Shown in pieces: positions 1-7,000 of a stretch of 9,505 nucleotides of DNA (positions within the stretch are counted from its first letter, which is position 1; the number at the start of each line of letters is the position of its first letter). The notes below the pieces were generated by a model. It was not told the origin of the DNA, did not search any database, and saw only the letters and a list, made by a program, of their open reading frames with translations. The position numbers and the translations under genes are program-made. This DNA is from an uncultured Kangiella sp. (GTDB lineage Bacteria; Pseudomonadota; Gammaproteobacteria; Enterobacterales; DSM-103792): positions 1 to 9,505 of the forward strand of contig CAMLKQ010000067.1 of the NCBI GenBank assembly GCA_946480585.1. The letters are read 5' to 3'.

Positions 1-510
1 CCGACCCGCATTCAGGTCAAGGTCGAATACCTGTACGGCGTGCAGTACCGGTTCGACAAGGAAAACGCCGACATCATGCTGGTCAAGGATTACCAGCCGC
101 AGCCGAATTTGCAGGCGGTCGAATTGCCGGAAGTGGAGTGCGTGCTGGTGGCGTCGGCGCAGCATCCGCTGACGCTTCTGCCGTCGGTGACGCTCAATGA
201 TCTGCAACAGGAAATCGAACTGTCGGTGCAGGATTCCAGCGAGCGTGGCGATGACCGCCACATGTTCGGCGGTGAACGGGTGTTCTTTCTCGCCGGTTTC
301 AACACCAAGAAGCAGGCGCTGCTGATGGGGCTCGGCTTTGGCTGGATGCCGCGCTACCTGATCGAAACGGAACTCGCCAGCGGTGCGCTGAAAGAAGTCG
401 CCTACGTTGGCGGCGCCCGTTACCGGTTCACACCAGCACTCGTGCATAGACGCGATCAACCGCTCGGTCGCGCCGGTCAGGAATTGAGCCGTTTGCTGCG
501 CGGTGATTGA
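1..510 (+). CDS. LysR-family transcriptional regulator, C-terminal part (5' end outside window)
   Basis: The reading frame is open from the first base of the window and ends at TGA 508-510, giving 169 residues. No N-terminal helix-turn-helix is visible, so the gene starts upstream of the window. The visible part resembles the LysR substrate-binding domain: an 'ADIMLV' strand, a strand around 'VECVLVASAQHPL' with the usual A/P-rich turn, then 'SVQDSS', and a late segment 'GFNTKKQALLMGLGFGWMPRYL', matching the region where LysR proteins judge effector state (a phase of the type V..G.G...P). Members of this family bind DNA as tetramers and respond to a small ligand; the ligand here is unknown because neighbouring upstream genes are not in the window. 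A GTG at 40 is internal to the domain and is not the true start. The gene converges on the sensor kinase gene, with 7 nt between stop codons, so no dedicated terminator fits between them. Family call is fairly sure; specific function is not. Confidence 0.85.
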   Translation, partial: PTRIQVKVEYLYGVQYRFDKENADIMLVKDYQPQPNLQAVELPEVECVLVASAQHPLTLLPSVTLNDLQQEIELSVQDSSERGDDRHMFGGERVFFLAGFNTKKQALLMGLGFGWMPRYLIETELASGALKEVAYVGGARYRFTPALVHRRDQPLGRAGQELSRLLRGD

Positions 511-517
511 GCAAGGT

Positions 518-1735
518 TCAGGGCGTATCCGGCCAGATCAATTCAAAGCGGGCACCACCGAGCGGCGATGACAGCAGCTTCAAGCGGCCGCGATGCAGCA
601 TGGCGACGCGACGGACAATGTAAAGCCCAATTCCGAAACCCTGTTCCCGATCACCGCGCACGCGTGGCCGTTCAAACGGTTGCCGGCGACCAAACACCTG
701 CCGCGCCGCCGGTGGAATGCCGGGCCCGTCGTCGTCGATTTGCAGCACGCAGCAACCGTGTCGCTGCTGCAGGCGGACGCGGATCTGGTGCTGGGCAAAG
801 CGCTGGGCATTGCCGATCAGGTTGTCGATGGCGCGCTCCAGCGCAAACCGATCGGCATGAAACGGCTGCTCGAAATCGCCATCGATCTGCACGGGGATGG
901 CGCCGGCCTGACGGTAACGCGTGCGCAAGGCTTGGCAGAATTCGCTGCCCGACAGGGCTTCCAGTGCGCGCGTGGGCCGGTTGCTGTCTTCGTCGGCAAA
1001 GCGCAGGTATTCCTGGGCGACCCGCTCCAGCTCGCTGATGTTGTCCAGCAAATCCTGTTTCAGATCGGTTTGTTCAGTTTTCAGCATTGCCAGCGCAAAG
1101 CGCATGCGCGCCAGTGGCGTGCGCAGATCGTGGGCAATGAAGTGACTCATCTCGCGCTGGCTATGCAGCAGCTGATCCACTTCGTGCGAGAGCTGATGGA
1201 TGACTTTCACCAGCGGTTGCATCAGGCTGCGGCTTGGCAAGGCAAACCGTAATGCCCCGTGGCGTTGGTCGGCGTTCGCCAATGTCCGGCGTACGGTATC
1301 GAGATCACGAAACAGCGGCCATAGCCATGCCAGCAGCAGCAGCGCGAACAATCCAAAGAACAGCAAGTAGAGATAAAGCCCGAGCGGCGCGTTGTCATCG
1401 CGCAGATCCACCGGGCCGAAACTGAGGTAGTGATCGTCGTGTTGGGCCAGCACGGTGGCCATGCCCGACTGGGTTTGCAGTGCGACCACGTCGCCGCGAC
1501 CGAGCTGGGCGCGGGTGCTGTCGGGCAACTGGATATCGCGGGCGCGCAAGGTTTGCAGCGTGGCTTGCTGGTGTGCACAGGCCGGCAGCGCGACATGCTG
1601 GCAGAACAACAGGTGCGCCGGCAGCCACGGATGGTGCGGTGTCGTGCGCCACGACAACAAGCCTTCAATGGCCAGCGCGAGCAGCACCATCGACAGCAGC
1701 AGCACGACGTAAAAGCGCAGGAAAGGGCTCTTCAT
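518..1735 (-). CDS. Membrane sensor histidine kinase, RstB-like
   Basis: A 405-residue protein with complete kinase motifs. TM1 is at about residues 8-28, a short periplasmic sensor region at about 29-117, TM2 at about 118-141, and a HAMP-like linker at about 142-195. The dimerisation/phosphoacceptor motif 'AHDLRTPLAR' places the phosphorylated histidine at H202. The ATPase domain shows the N box (DNLIGNA, N305 and N309), the G1 box (DDDGPGI, 334-340) and the G2 box (GFGIGL, 366-371). It should autophosphorylate on H202 and pass phosphate to the response regulator encoded just upstream. The ATG at 1733-1735 is preceded by GGAG at a workable distance. The sensor region is rich in histidine (H35, H36, H41, H47, H55, H99, H102) and has two cysteines, C45 and C53. 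Family resemblance to RstB is judged from layout and the partner regulator; the signal sensed is unknown. Confidence 0.93.
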   Translation of the reverse strand: MKSPFLRFYVVLLLSMVLLALAIEGLLSWRTTPHHPWLPAHLLFCQHVALPACAHQQATLQTLRARDIQLPDSTRAQLGRGDVVALQTQSGMATVLAQHDDHYLSFGPVDLRDDNAPLGLYLYLLFFGLFALLLLAWLWPLFRDLDTVRRTLANADQRHGALRFALPSRSLMQPLVKVIHQLSHEVDQLLHSQREMSHFIAHDLRTPLARMRFALAMLKTEQTDLKQDLLDNISELERVAQEYLRFADEDSNRPTRALEALSGSEFCQALRTRYRQAGAIPVQIDGDFEQPFHADRFALERAIDNLIGNAQRFAQHQIRVRLQQRHGCCVLQIDDDGPGIPPAARQVFGRRQPFERPRVRGDREQGFGIGLYIVRRVAMLHRGRLKLLSSPLGGARFELIWPDTP

Positions 1736-1798
1736 ACCACTCCATTGATCAGGCGCCGCTCACCGAGCCGCGCGCATAACGCTCCGCTGATAGCACCC

Positions 1799-1837
1799 GC
1801 CAATCCAGCAGCGCTCGTCAAGCGCGGTTGGATTGGC
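1799..1837 (-). promoter_or_regulatory. Intercistronic hairpin between response regulator and kinase genes
   Basis: The arms 1799-1807 (gccaatcca) and 1829-1837 (tggattggc) are perfect 9-bp complements. Inside them 1811-1815 (gcgct) pairs with 1821-1825 (agcgc) around a 5-nt loop, separated from the outer stem by a 3/3 internal loop. The structure begins 11 nt after the response-regulator stop codon and lies about 60 nt before the kinase start. There is no T-run following it in the minus direction, so it is not a standard intrinsic terminator. Likely roles (inference) are an mRNA stability or processing element that sets the regulator-to-kinase ratio, or a REP-like element that occurs elsewhere in the genome. 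Confidence 0.55.
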
Positions 1838-1848
1838 CAGCTCAGGGT

Positions 1849-2583
1849 TCAGCCGGCACTGCCAGCATCGCTCGTCACTTCGCAAAACATGTAACCACGG
1901 CCCCAAATCGTGCGGATGGTCCAGTGATTGCCGGCAATCGCTTCGAGCTTGCGACGCAACCGACTGACCCGGCCGTCGATGATGCGGTCCTTACCGTCAT
2001 AGTCGCGTTCGGTGACTGCGCCGAACAGCACATCGCGGTTCAGCACCGTGCGCGGATACTGGGCAAACAGCCAGAGCAATTCGAATTCCTGACGAGTCAG
2101 ATCCAGCGCCTGTTCGTTGCTGAAAGCGGTGCGGCTGCCGGCATCCATGCGAAACCGCTCCAGTGCAATGTGCCGGTTGGGCTCCGGTTGTGCTGCCAGC
2201 CGGCGCAACTGTGCCCGCACGCGCGCCAGCAGCACTTGCGGCTCGACCGGTTTGATCAGGTAATCGACCGCGCCGCGATCCAGCCCTTCCACATGATGAT
2301 CTTCATCACCGAGCGCGGTGAGAAAGAGAAACGGCACGCTACGGTCGCGCTGAATCCGATCAAACAGGGTGAAACCGTGTTCGTCCGGCAGCATCAGATC
2401 GCAGATGATGAGATCGAATAGATGCAGATTGCACAGCTTGACCGCGTCGGCGGCCGTGTGTGCCCAGCGCACCTCGTGACCAGCTTCCTGCAGGAAGCGC
2501 TGCACCAAGGCGCCGAGTTTCGGATCGTCCTCGACCAGCAACAACTGACCACCGGTGAGGTGTTCAGAACAGGCCCCAGCCAT
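1849..2583 (-). CDS. OmpR/PhoB-family response regulator, RstA-like
   Basis: A 244-residue regulator of usual length for the family. The receiver domain (about 12-125) has the acidic pair in 'VEDD' (E18, D19), the phosphoacceptor D62 in 'CDLMLPDEHG', the switch threonine T89 and the conserved lysine K111 followed by proline. A winged-helix DNA-binding domain occupies about 136-236, with 'LTRQEFELLWLFA', then 'DRIIDGRVSRLRRKL' as the recognition region and 'IRTIWGRGYMF' as the wing, close in style to RstA. The ATG at 2581-2583 is supported by a strong GAGGAGG (2588-2594) five bases upstream. The start codon lies inside the end of the DUF3019 gene (20-nt overlap), which suggests translational coupling. 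It is the expected partner of the kinase gene downstream. Which promoters it binds is not shown by the sequence. Confidence 0.95.
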   Translation of the reverse strand: MAGACSEHLTGGQLLLVEDDPKLGALVQRFLQEAGHEVRWAHTAADAVKLCNLHLFDLIICDLMLPDEHGFTLFDRIQRDRSVPFLFLTALGDEDHHVEGLDRGAVDYLIKPVEPQVLLARVRAQLRRLAAQPEPNRHIALERFRMDAGSRTAFSNEQALDLTRQEFELLWLFAQYPRTVLNRDVLFGAVTERDYDGKDRIIDGRVSRLRRKLEAIAGNHWTIRTIWGRGYMFCEVTSDAGSAG

Positions 2584-2956
2584 GACGCCTCCTCGGTCGC
2601 AATTCGGTCAGGGTGGTGGCCACCGTCACGGTACTGGTGGCGATGAGCGCGTTGTCCTGTTGCCGGCGCAATTCAAAGCGGGTGTCTTGGGTCAACGACA
2701 GCTGCAGGATCTGCTCGCCACGTTGTGCCGCAGAACAGAACAGCGGCGTCGCTTGTGCCGGCGTCATCAGACAGGTGGCATCGTCGAGCGGCAGTTGCCA
2801 GTGCACCCGCAGCGTGACCGCACACTGCGTCTCATCGTGAGCGATCACACACAGACGCGGTTCGATCTGCAACAGCGTCAGCGTATCGCCGGTTGCCGAC
2901 GCGCCGCCGAGACCGGCGAGCAGCAGTGACATCGACAACGCCGTGCGCGCAGTCAT
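2564..2956 (-). CDS. DUF3019-type predicted periplasmic protein
   Basis: A 130-residue protein with a cleavable-looking signal peptide (about 1-22, ending in 'GASA') and a small all-beta-looking mature part. It matches my memory of DUF3019: an early 'IEPRLCVI', a second cysteine before a V-x-W strand, 'TCLMT', and an arginine-rich ending 'RPRRRHGWGLF' comparable to the R-R-R-x-P-W-S-L-F ending of the family. Four cysteines (C36, C45, C62, C74) could form two disulfides, in keeping with export. Function is not known for the family. The gene starts 3 nt after the MipA-like stop codon with hardly any Shine-Dalgarno sequence, so it is probably translated by coupling, and its end overlaps the response-regulator start by 20 nt. 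In other gammaproteobacteria DUF3019 genes are, as I recall, often beside MipA and RstAB-like genes, so a role in that signalling unit is likely. No enzyme motif is visible. Confidence 0.8.
   Translation of the reverse strand: MTARTALSMSLLLAGLGGASATGDTLTLLQIEPRLCVIAHDETQCAVTLRVHWQLPLDDATCLMTPAQATPLFCSAAQRGEQILQLSLTQDTRFELRRQQDNALIATSTVTVATTLTELRPRRRHGWGLF
2588..2594 (-). promoter_or_regulatory. Strong ribosome binding site of the response regulator gene
   Basis: Read on the minus strand this is GAGGAGG, followed by four bases and the ATG. It lies inside the last codons of the DUF3019 gene and settles the choice of start for the response regulator. By contrast the DUF3019 gene itself has only a weak GAG before its ATG, so the regulator may be translated more efficiently than its upstream neighbour. 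Confidence 0.8.
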
Positions 2957-2959
2957 GGC

Positions 2960-3823
2960 TCAAAAGCGATATTGCAGGCCGGTGAAACCGGCACCGAAAT
3001 CGGCGTGTGACAACAGCGGCGAATCGGTCATCGCCGATGACAACCAGTAATGCCGGTACAGCAACAACAGCGACCAGTGTGTATCGAGCGGCCACAGGGC
3101 CTGAGTTTGCAGCTGACCCCGCCAGCCGTGCTGGCTGTCAAACGGACCGACGGTGCGCCAGTCGGTGTTGTCATCGAGATACTGATCACCTTCGGCCGGA
3201 TCAATCTCGCCGCGCCGCGGCAGATAGTAATACGACACCAGCTCGGCACTTTTCCAGCTGATGCCGGCACCGATGCCGATATCGACCGGGCCTATGCTGA
3301 AACAGGGCGAACAATTCAGCTCCGCCTCGAGTTCGCCGCCGTTGTGCACACCGCTGGCGTCGGCACCCAACTGCACATGACCATTCCAGTCATCGTGCTG
3401 CCAGCCGAACCGCAACCCGGCCATTGCGGCAATGCGCCGCTCCGGTGTGTCGATGACGCGGATCTGATCGGGCACCGGAAACGGCGACGTGAACGCGAGC
3501 GGCACGGTGCCGCCCGACAAATTGAAAAACAGCCCGTCTTCGTTCGGGTACAGCACCAGATCCCATTGCCGGGACGGGCTCTCCTGCAGCGCGTAGCCGA
3601 ACAGACCGTTGTCGAAATAGGCGTGCTCGCCATACCAGGCAAGCCGTGGCAATAACCAGAACTCGAATGGCGTTTCCCGGGTCAGTGGCGTGTCGAAACG
3701 GCCGTAACCCACCGCCACGGAAAATTCGACCGCACCGGCCGGCACGGCCGATTCCGCCCGCAGTGATGGCGCTACCACCAGCCCGCTCAGCAACACCGCC
3801 ACAACACGCCGCAACATGATCAT
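2960..3823 (-). CDS. MipA/OmpV-family outer-membrane beta-barrel protein
   Basis: A 287-residue protein with a signal peptide (about 1-23, cleavage near 'LRA') followed by alternating amphipathic strands and a C-terminal '...GLQYRF' ending in phenylalanine, the usual signal for barrel insertion by the BAM complex. The block 'FWLLPRLAWYGEHAYFDNGLFGYAL' region (about 55-79) is typical of MipA/OmpV proteins, as is 'LYRHYWLS' near the end. In E. coli MipA is linked to the murein hydrolase MltA and the synthase PBP1B; other members are general OmpV-like porins or antimicrobial-peptide responders. A C-x-x-C pair (C171, C174) in a predicted loop is unusual for an outer-membrane barrel. It is the first gene of the four-gene minus-strand unit. 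The start is somewhat uncertain: ATG 3821-3823 and ATG 3815-3817 are both possible and neither has a strong Shine-Dalgarno sequence. Confidence 0.88.
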   Translation of the reverse strand: MIMLRRVVAVLLSGLVVAPSLRAESAVPAGAVEFSVAVGYGRFDTPLTRETPFEFWLLPRLAWYGEHAYFDNGLFGYALQESPSRQWDLVLYPNEDGLFFNLSGGTVPLAFTSPFPVPDQIRVIDTPERRIAAMAGLRFGWQHDDWNGHVQLGADASGVHNGGELEAELNCSPCFSIGPVDIGIGAGISWKSAELVSYYYLPRRGEIDPAEGDQYLDDNTDWRTVGPFDSQHGWRGQLQTQALWPLDTHWSLLLLYRHYWLSSAMTDSPLLSHADFGAGFTGLQYRF

Positions 3824-3846
3824 TCACACCCATACGCTGTGCCGCC

Positions 3847-3875
3847 ATTACAGCGCTGCCGGACGCTGGCTGCAA
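3847..3875 (-). promoter_or_regulatory. Candidate sigma-70-type promoter for the mipA-like operon
   Basis: Read on the minus strand, TTGCAG (3870-3875) is followed by a 17-nt spacer and TGTAAT (3847-3852). The -10 matches the consensus at five of six bases, the -35 at only three, but the spacing is ideal. Transcription would begin near 3840, leaving a leader of about 17 nt before the ATG at 3823. The weak -35 would suit a promoter that needs an activator such as the operon's own response regulator. This is a pattern-based prediction only. Confidence 0.35.
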
Positions 3876-3979
3876 TCTACGCCCAGTTGCGCGACGGCGC
3901 GCTGCATCGCCACGAACGGCGGCCAAGTGTTTGATTGGGCGACGCTTTCCACCTGTGCTGCCAGCGCCGGCGACGGCTC

Positions 3980-3999
3980 TTGTGGACAATTCTGCACAA
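3980..3999. promoter_or_regulatory. Near-palindromic 20-mer, candidate operator in the divergent region
   Basis: The sequence TTGTGGACAATTCTGCACAA has eight of ten positions complementary between its halves. It lies about 105 nt before the protease start and about 155 nt before the mipA-like start, so it could act on either direction. It differs from the CRP consensus because the TGTG/CACA half sites are separated by 10 rather than 8 nt. Each half also resembles a DnaA box (TTGTCCACA on minus, TTCTGCACA on plus) with one mismatch each. The binding protein is unknown. Confidence 0.35.
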
Positions 4000-4074
4000 A
4001 TTTCCGCTCTCACCTGGGCGCGCCGCGGGACAACACTCTAGCCGCTCAAAAAAACAGCAACCCGTTCGGGAAAC

Positions 4075-4080
4075 AGGAGA
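4075..4080 (+). promoter_or_regulatory. Ribosome binding site of the protease gene
   Basis: AGGAGA lies four bases before the ATG at 4085 (AGGAGAGAGC then ATG). It decides the start in favour of 4085 over the upstream in-frame ATG at 3935, because the protein beginning at 4085 opens with a proper signal peptide. Confidence 0.8.
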
Positions 4081-4084
4081 GAGC

Positions 4085-7000
4085 ATGTTCCATCGTCGTC
4101 CCATCGCCGTCGTGGTCGCCTCCGCGCTCTGCGTCGGTGCCATCGCAACGGCGGTTGGCGCGCCCACACCGCGCCAACCCGGCTCCAGCCCTTTGCAACA
4201 GATCAAGATGGCTGATCTGCAGCAAATTGCCAGCCAGCGCCAGGGCAGCAGCCAGGCCAGCAAAACCTCCATGAACAGCGCGGCCCAACCGTCGCGGCCC
4301 GGTGGTCGCAACCAGCAGGTGCGGCCAGCCTCAAGCCAGGAGAAGTTCGTTGCCGAGGCGAACAAGACCGGCGAAGACGTCTACATCATCCGGCTGCACG
4401 ATTTGCCGGTCGCAACCTATGACGGTCGCGTCAAAGGCTATGCCGCGACTGCCAAGAGCATTGTGCGCGAACAAGCCAAGCAGCAAAGCAGCTGGTCGAA
4501 ATGGCTGAATCAGGGCAAATCGCTGCTGGGTCTGGCCACCGAACAGAAAGCGCGTGAACACGCCTACAAGAGCTACCTCGCCGGCAAGCAAGCCGAAGCG
4601 ATTCGTGCGCTGCGCAGCAAGGGCGTCACCGGCAAGGTGCGCATGCAATTCAGCGATGCGCTGAACGGCTTCACGATGAAGCTGACGCAAGCCCAGGCAA
4701 AAGCGATTGCGGCGTTGCCGGAAGTGGCGTTTGTCCAGCGTTCGGAAATGCTGAAGCTGCACACCGATCGCGGTCCGCAATTCATCGGCGCCGACGCTGT
4801 CTGGCAGGGCAACACCGCCAGTGGCGTTGAGCAACGCGGCGAAGGCGTGTTGGTCGGCATTCTCGACTCGGGCATCAACAGTGATCACCCGTCGTTCGCT
4901 GCGACCGGTGCCGACGGTTACTTCGTCAGCAATCCGCTCGGCAGTGGCAATTATCTTGGTGATTGCGCCACCGGCGTGGTGACCTGCAACGACAAACTGA
5001 TCGGTGTCTGGAGCTGGCCGGTCATCACCGATACCTTCGGTGGCATCCGTCCGGCCAGCGGCGAAGACTACAACGGTCACGGCAGTCACACGGCCGGCAC
5101 CACCGCCGGCAACGTGCAATACCACGTGCCCCTGCTCGGTTCGGTGCTGGGCGACGGTGACGGCACGCCGACCGGGCTGGAATTTCCGCTGGTATCCGGC
5201 GTCGCGCCACGCGCCAACCTGATCGCCTATCAAGTCTGCTTGCCGGACGGCGGCTGTCCGACCGAGGCGGTCGTCAAAGCGATTGATCAGGCGATTCTCG
5301 ATGGCGTTGACGTCATCAACTTTTCCATCGGTGGTGCCGAGCGTTTCCCGTGGCAGGATGCGACCGAACTCGCGTTCCTGTCGGCACGCGAAGCCGGCAT
5401 TTCGCTGTCGGCATCGGCAGGCAATTTTGGCAGCGGTTTCTACACCGTGTCGCACTCGTCGCCGTGGGCGATGGTGGTGGCCGCCAGCACCCATGATCGG
5501 GTGCTCGATATCGCCCCGCGCAGTTTCAGTCTGAGCGGTGGTGCTACCACGCCGCCGGATTTTCCGAGCCAGTCATGGACGCAGTTTGGCGGCATTTCTG
5601 CCACCGGCATCACTGGCACGCTGGTGAATGCTGCCGATTTCGGTGACGAGCTGTGTGCCAATGGCTTTGCCCCCGGCACGTTCAACATCAACCAGATTGT
5701 CGTCTGCAAACGCGGTGAAGTGGCGCGGCTGTTGAAAGCATTCAATGTGCAAGCCGGTGGTGCCGGTGGCTTCATTCTGGTCAATGCCGGCTACCCGGAC
5801 GATGACGATGCCGTGATCAATGATACGTATCCGTTACCGGGCATCCAGCTGCAAAGTGTTGACGGCCAAGCCATGCTGGCCTGGATGGCGGACGGTGGCA
5901 CGGATCACAGCGCAACGATCGGTGCCAGCGTGATCACGGCCGGGATCAACAGCGATGCCGGTGACATTCTCGCCGAGTTCTCGTCGCGCGGACCGGCGTC
6001 CACCTATTCCGGCCACATGGTGCCGCATATCAGCGGTCCGGGCATCGACATTTTTGCGCCGTACGCCGACGAGCATCCGTTCCATCCGGGCGCGGCCTTG
6101 TCGAGTGACTGGGCGATCAGCAGCGGCACCTCGATGTCGAGTCCGCATGTGGCAGGTGCGATGGCATTGCTGAAACAAGCGCACCCGGACTGGACCGCCA
6201 GCGAGATTCAATCGGCGCTGATGATGACGGCATCGGAAACCGTGCGCCGGGATGTCAACGACTGGAATACCCAAGGTCATCCGGCATCGCAATACCGCGC
6301 CGGTGCCGGTCGTGTCGACGTCAAGGCCGCCGTTGACAGCGGTCTGGTGATGGACGAAACCGCCGCCAATTTCCGTTTTGCCAATCCGCAAAACGGCGGC
6401 GACGTCAAACAACTGAACCTGCCGCAACTGGTCAACAACAACTGCCGTGATGTCTGCTCGTGGACCCGCGTGGTGCGGGCCACGCGCGACGGTTCCTGGA
6501 CGGTCAGTACCGATCCGATGGTGTTCGACCGCTGGATGACCGGCGAAGGCGAAATGCAGGTCAACGGCGCCAAAATCACCGTGACGCCGAGCTCGTTCAG
6601 TCTGCAAGCGGGCCAGACGGCGGTAATCACAGTGCGTGCCGATCTCTCGGATACCCAGTTCGCCCGGGACGCCCGCCTGCATGTGGATGCCGCCGAGGAA
6701 ATCGAACTCTGGAGCAACGTCCGCTTTACCGCCAATGACCCGAGCATTGCCAGCGCGCACTGGCCAATGTCGATCAACTTTGATCACGGGCCGCTGCCGA
6801 AAGAGCTGACGATCAGTGTCCATCGCGATCAAGGCGCGTACCGCGTCGCCAGCGCCGTGTTGCCGGCCATGGCGCAGACGGCTTATCGCAGTTTCGGTGC
6901 CATCAAGGCTGATGTGGAAACGCTGGCGCTGCCGCAAGACATCGATCACGTACCGTTCATTGATGACAATGACTTGAGCCATGGCAACGTCCAGTTTGCC

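Larger units (their letters stand above)
3824..4084. other. Divergent intergenic region between mipA-like operon and protease gene
   Basis: This 261-nt stretch separates two genes transcribed away from each other. It holds the candidate minus-strand promoter, the 20-bp near-palindrome and the protease ribosome binding site. I could not find a convincing plus-strand -35/-10 pair; the best fragment is TGGACA at 3983-3988, part of the palindrome, without a good -10 at the right distance. An in-frame upstream ATG at 3935 would add 50 residues to the protease, but they are arginine-rich and unlike an export signal, so this stretch is treated as non-coding. Confidence 0.7.

Noticed and set aside
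593..1252. Plus-strand open frame of 219 codons opposite the kinase gene
   Set aside because: Lies wholly over a kinase with all conserved boxes on the minus strand; its translation has no recognisable domain.
1828..2421. Plus-strand open frame of 197 codons opposite the response regulator
   Set aside because: Overlaps a complete receiver/winged-helix gene on the minus strand; no Shine-Dalgarno sequence or domain seen.
3980..3999. Pair of DnaA-box-like 9-mers as a replication origin
   Set aside because: Each has a mismatch, there are only two, and no AT-rich unwinding region or replication genes are nearby.
3935..4084. Upstream in-frame ATG extending the protease by 50 residues
   Set aside because: The extension is arginine-rich and does not look like a signal peptide, while ATG 4085 has AGGAGA at good spacing and begins a proper signal peptide.
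4331..5494. Antisense open frame of 387 codons under the 5' half of the protease gene
   Set aside because: Same in-register codon-bias effect; composition is R/A/V-rich and no ribosome binding site or domain is visible.
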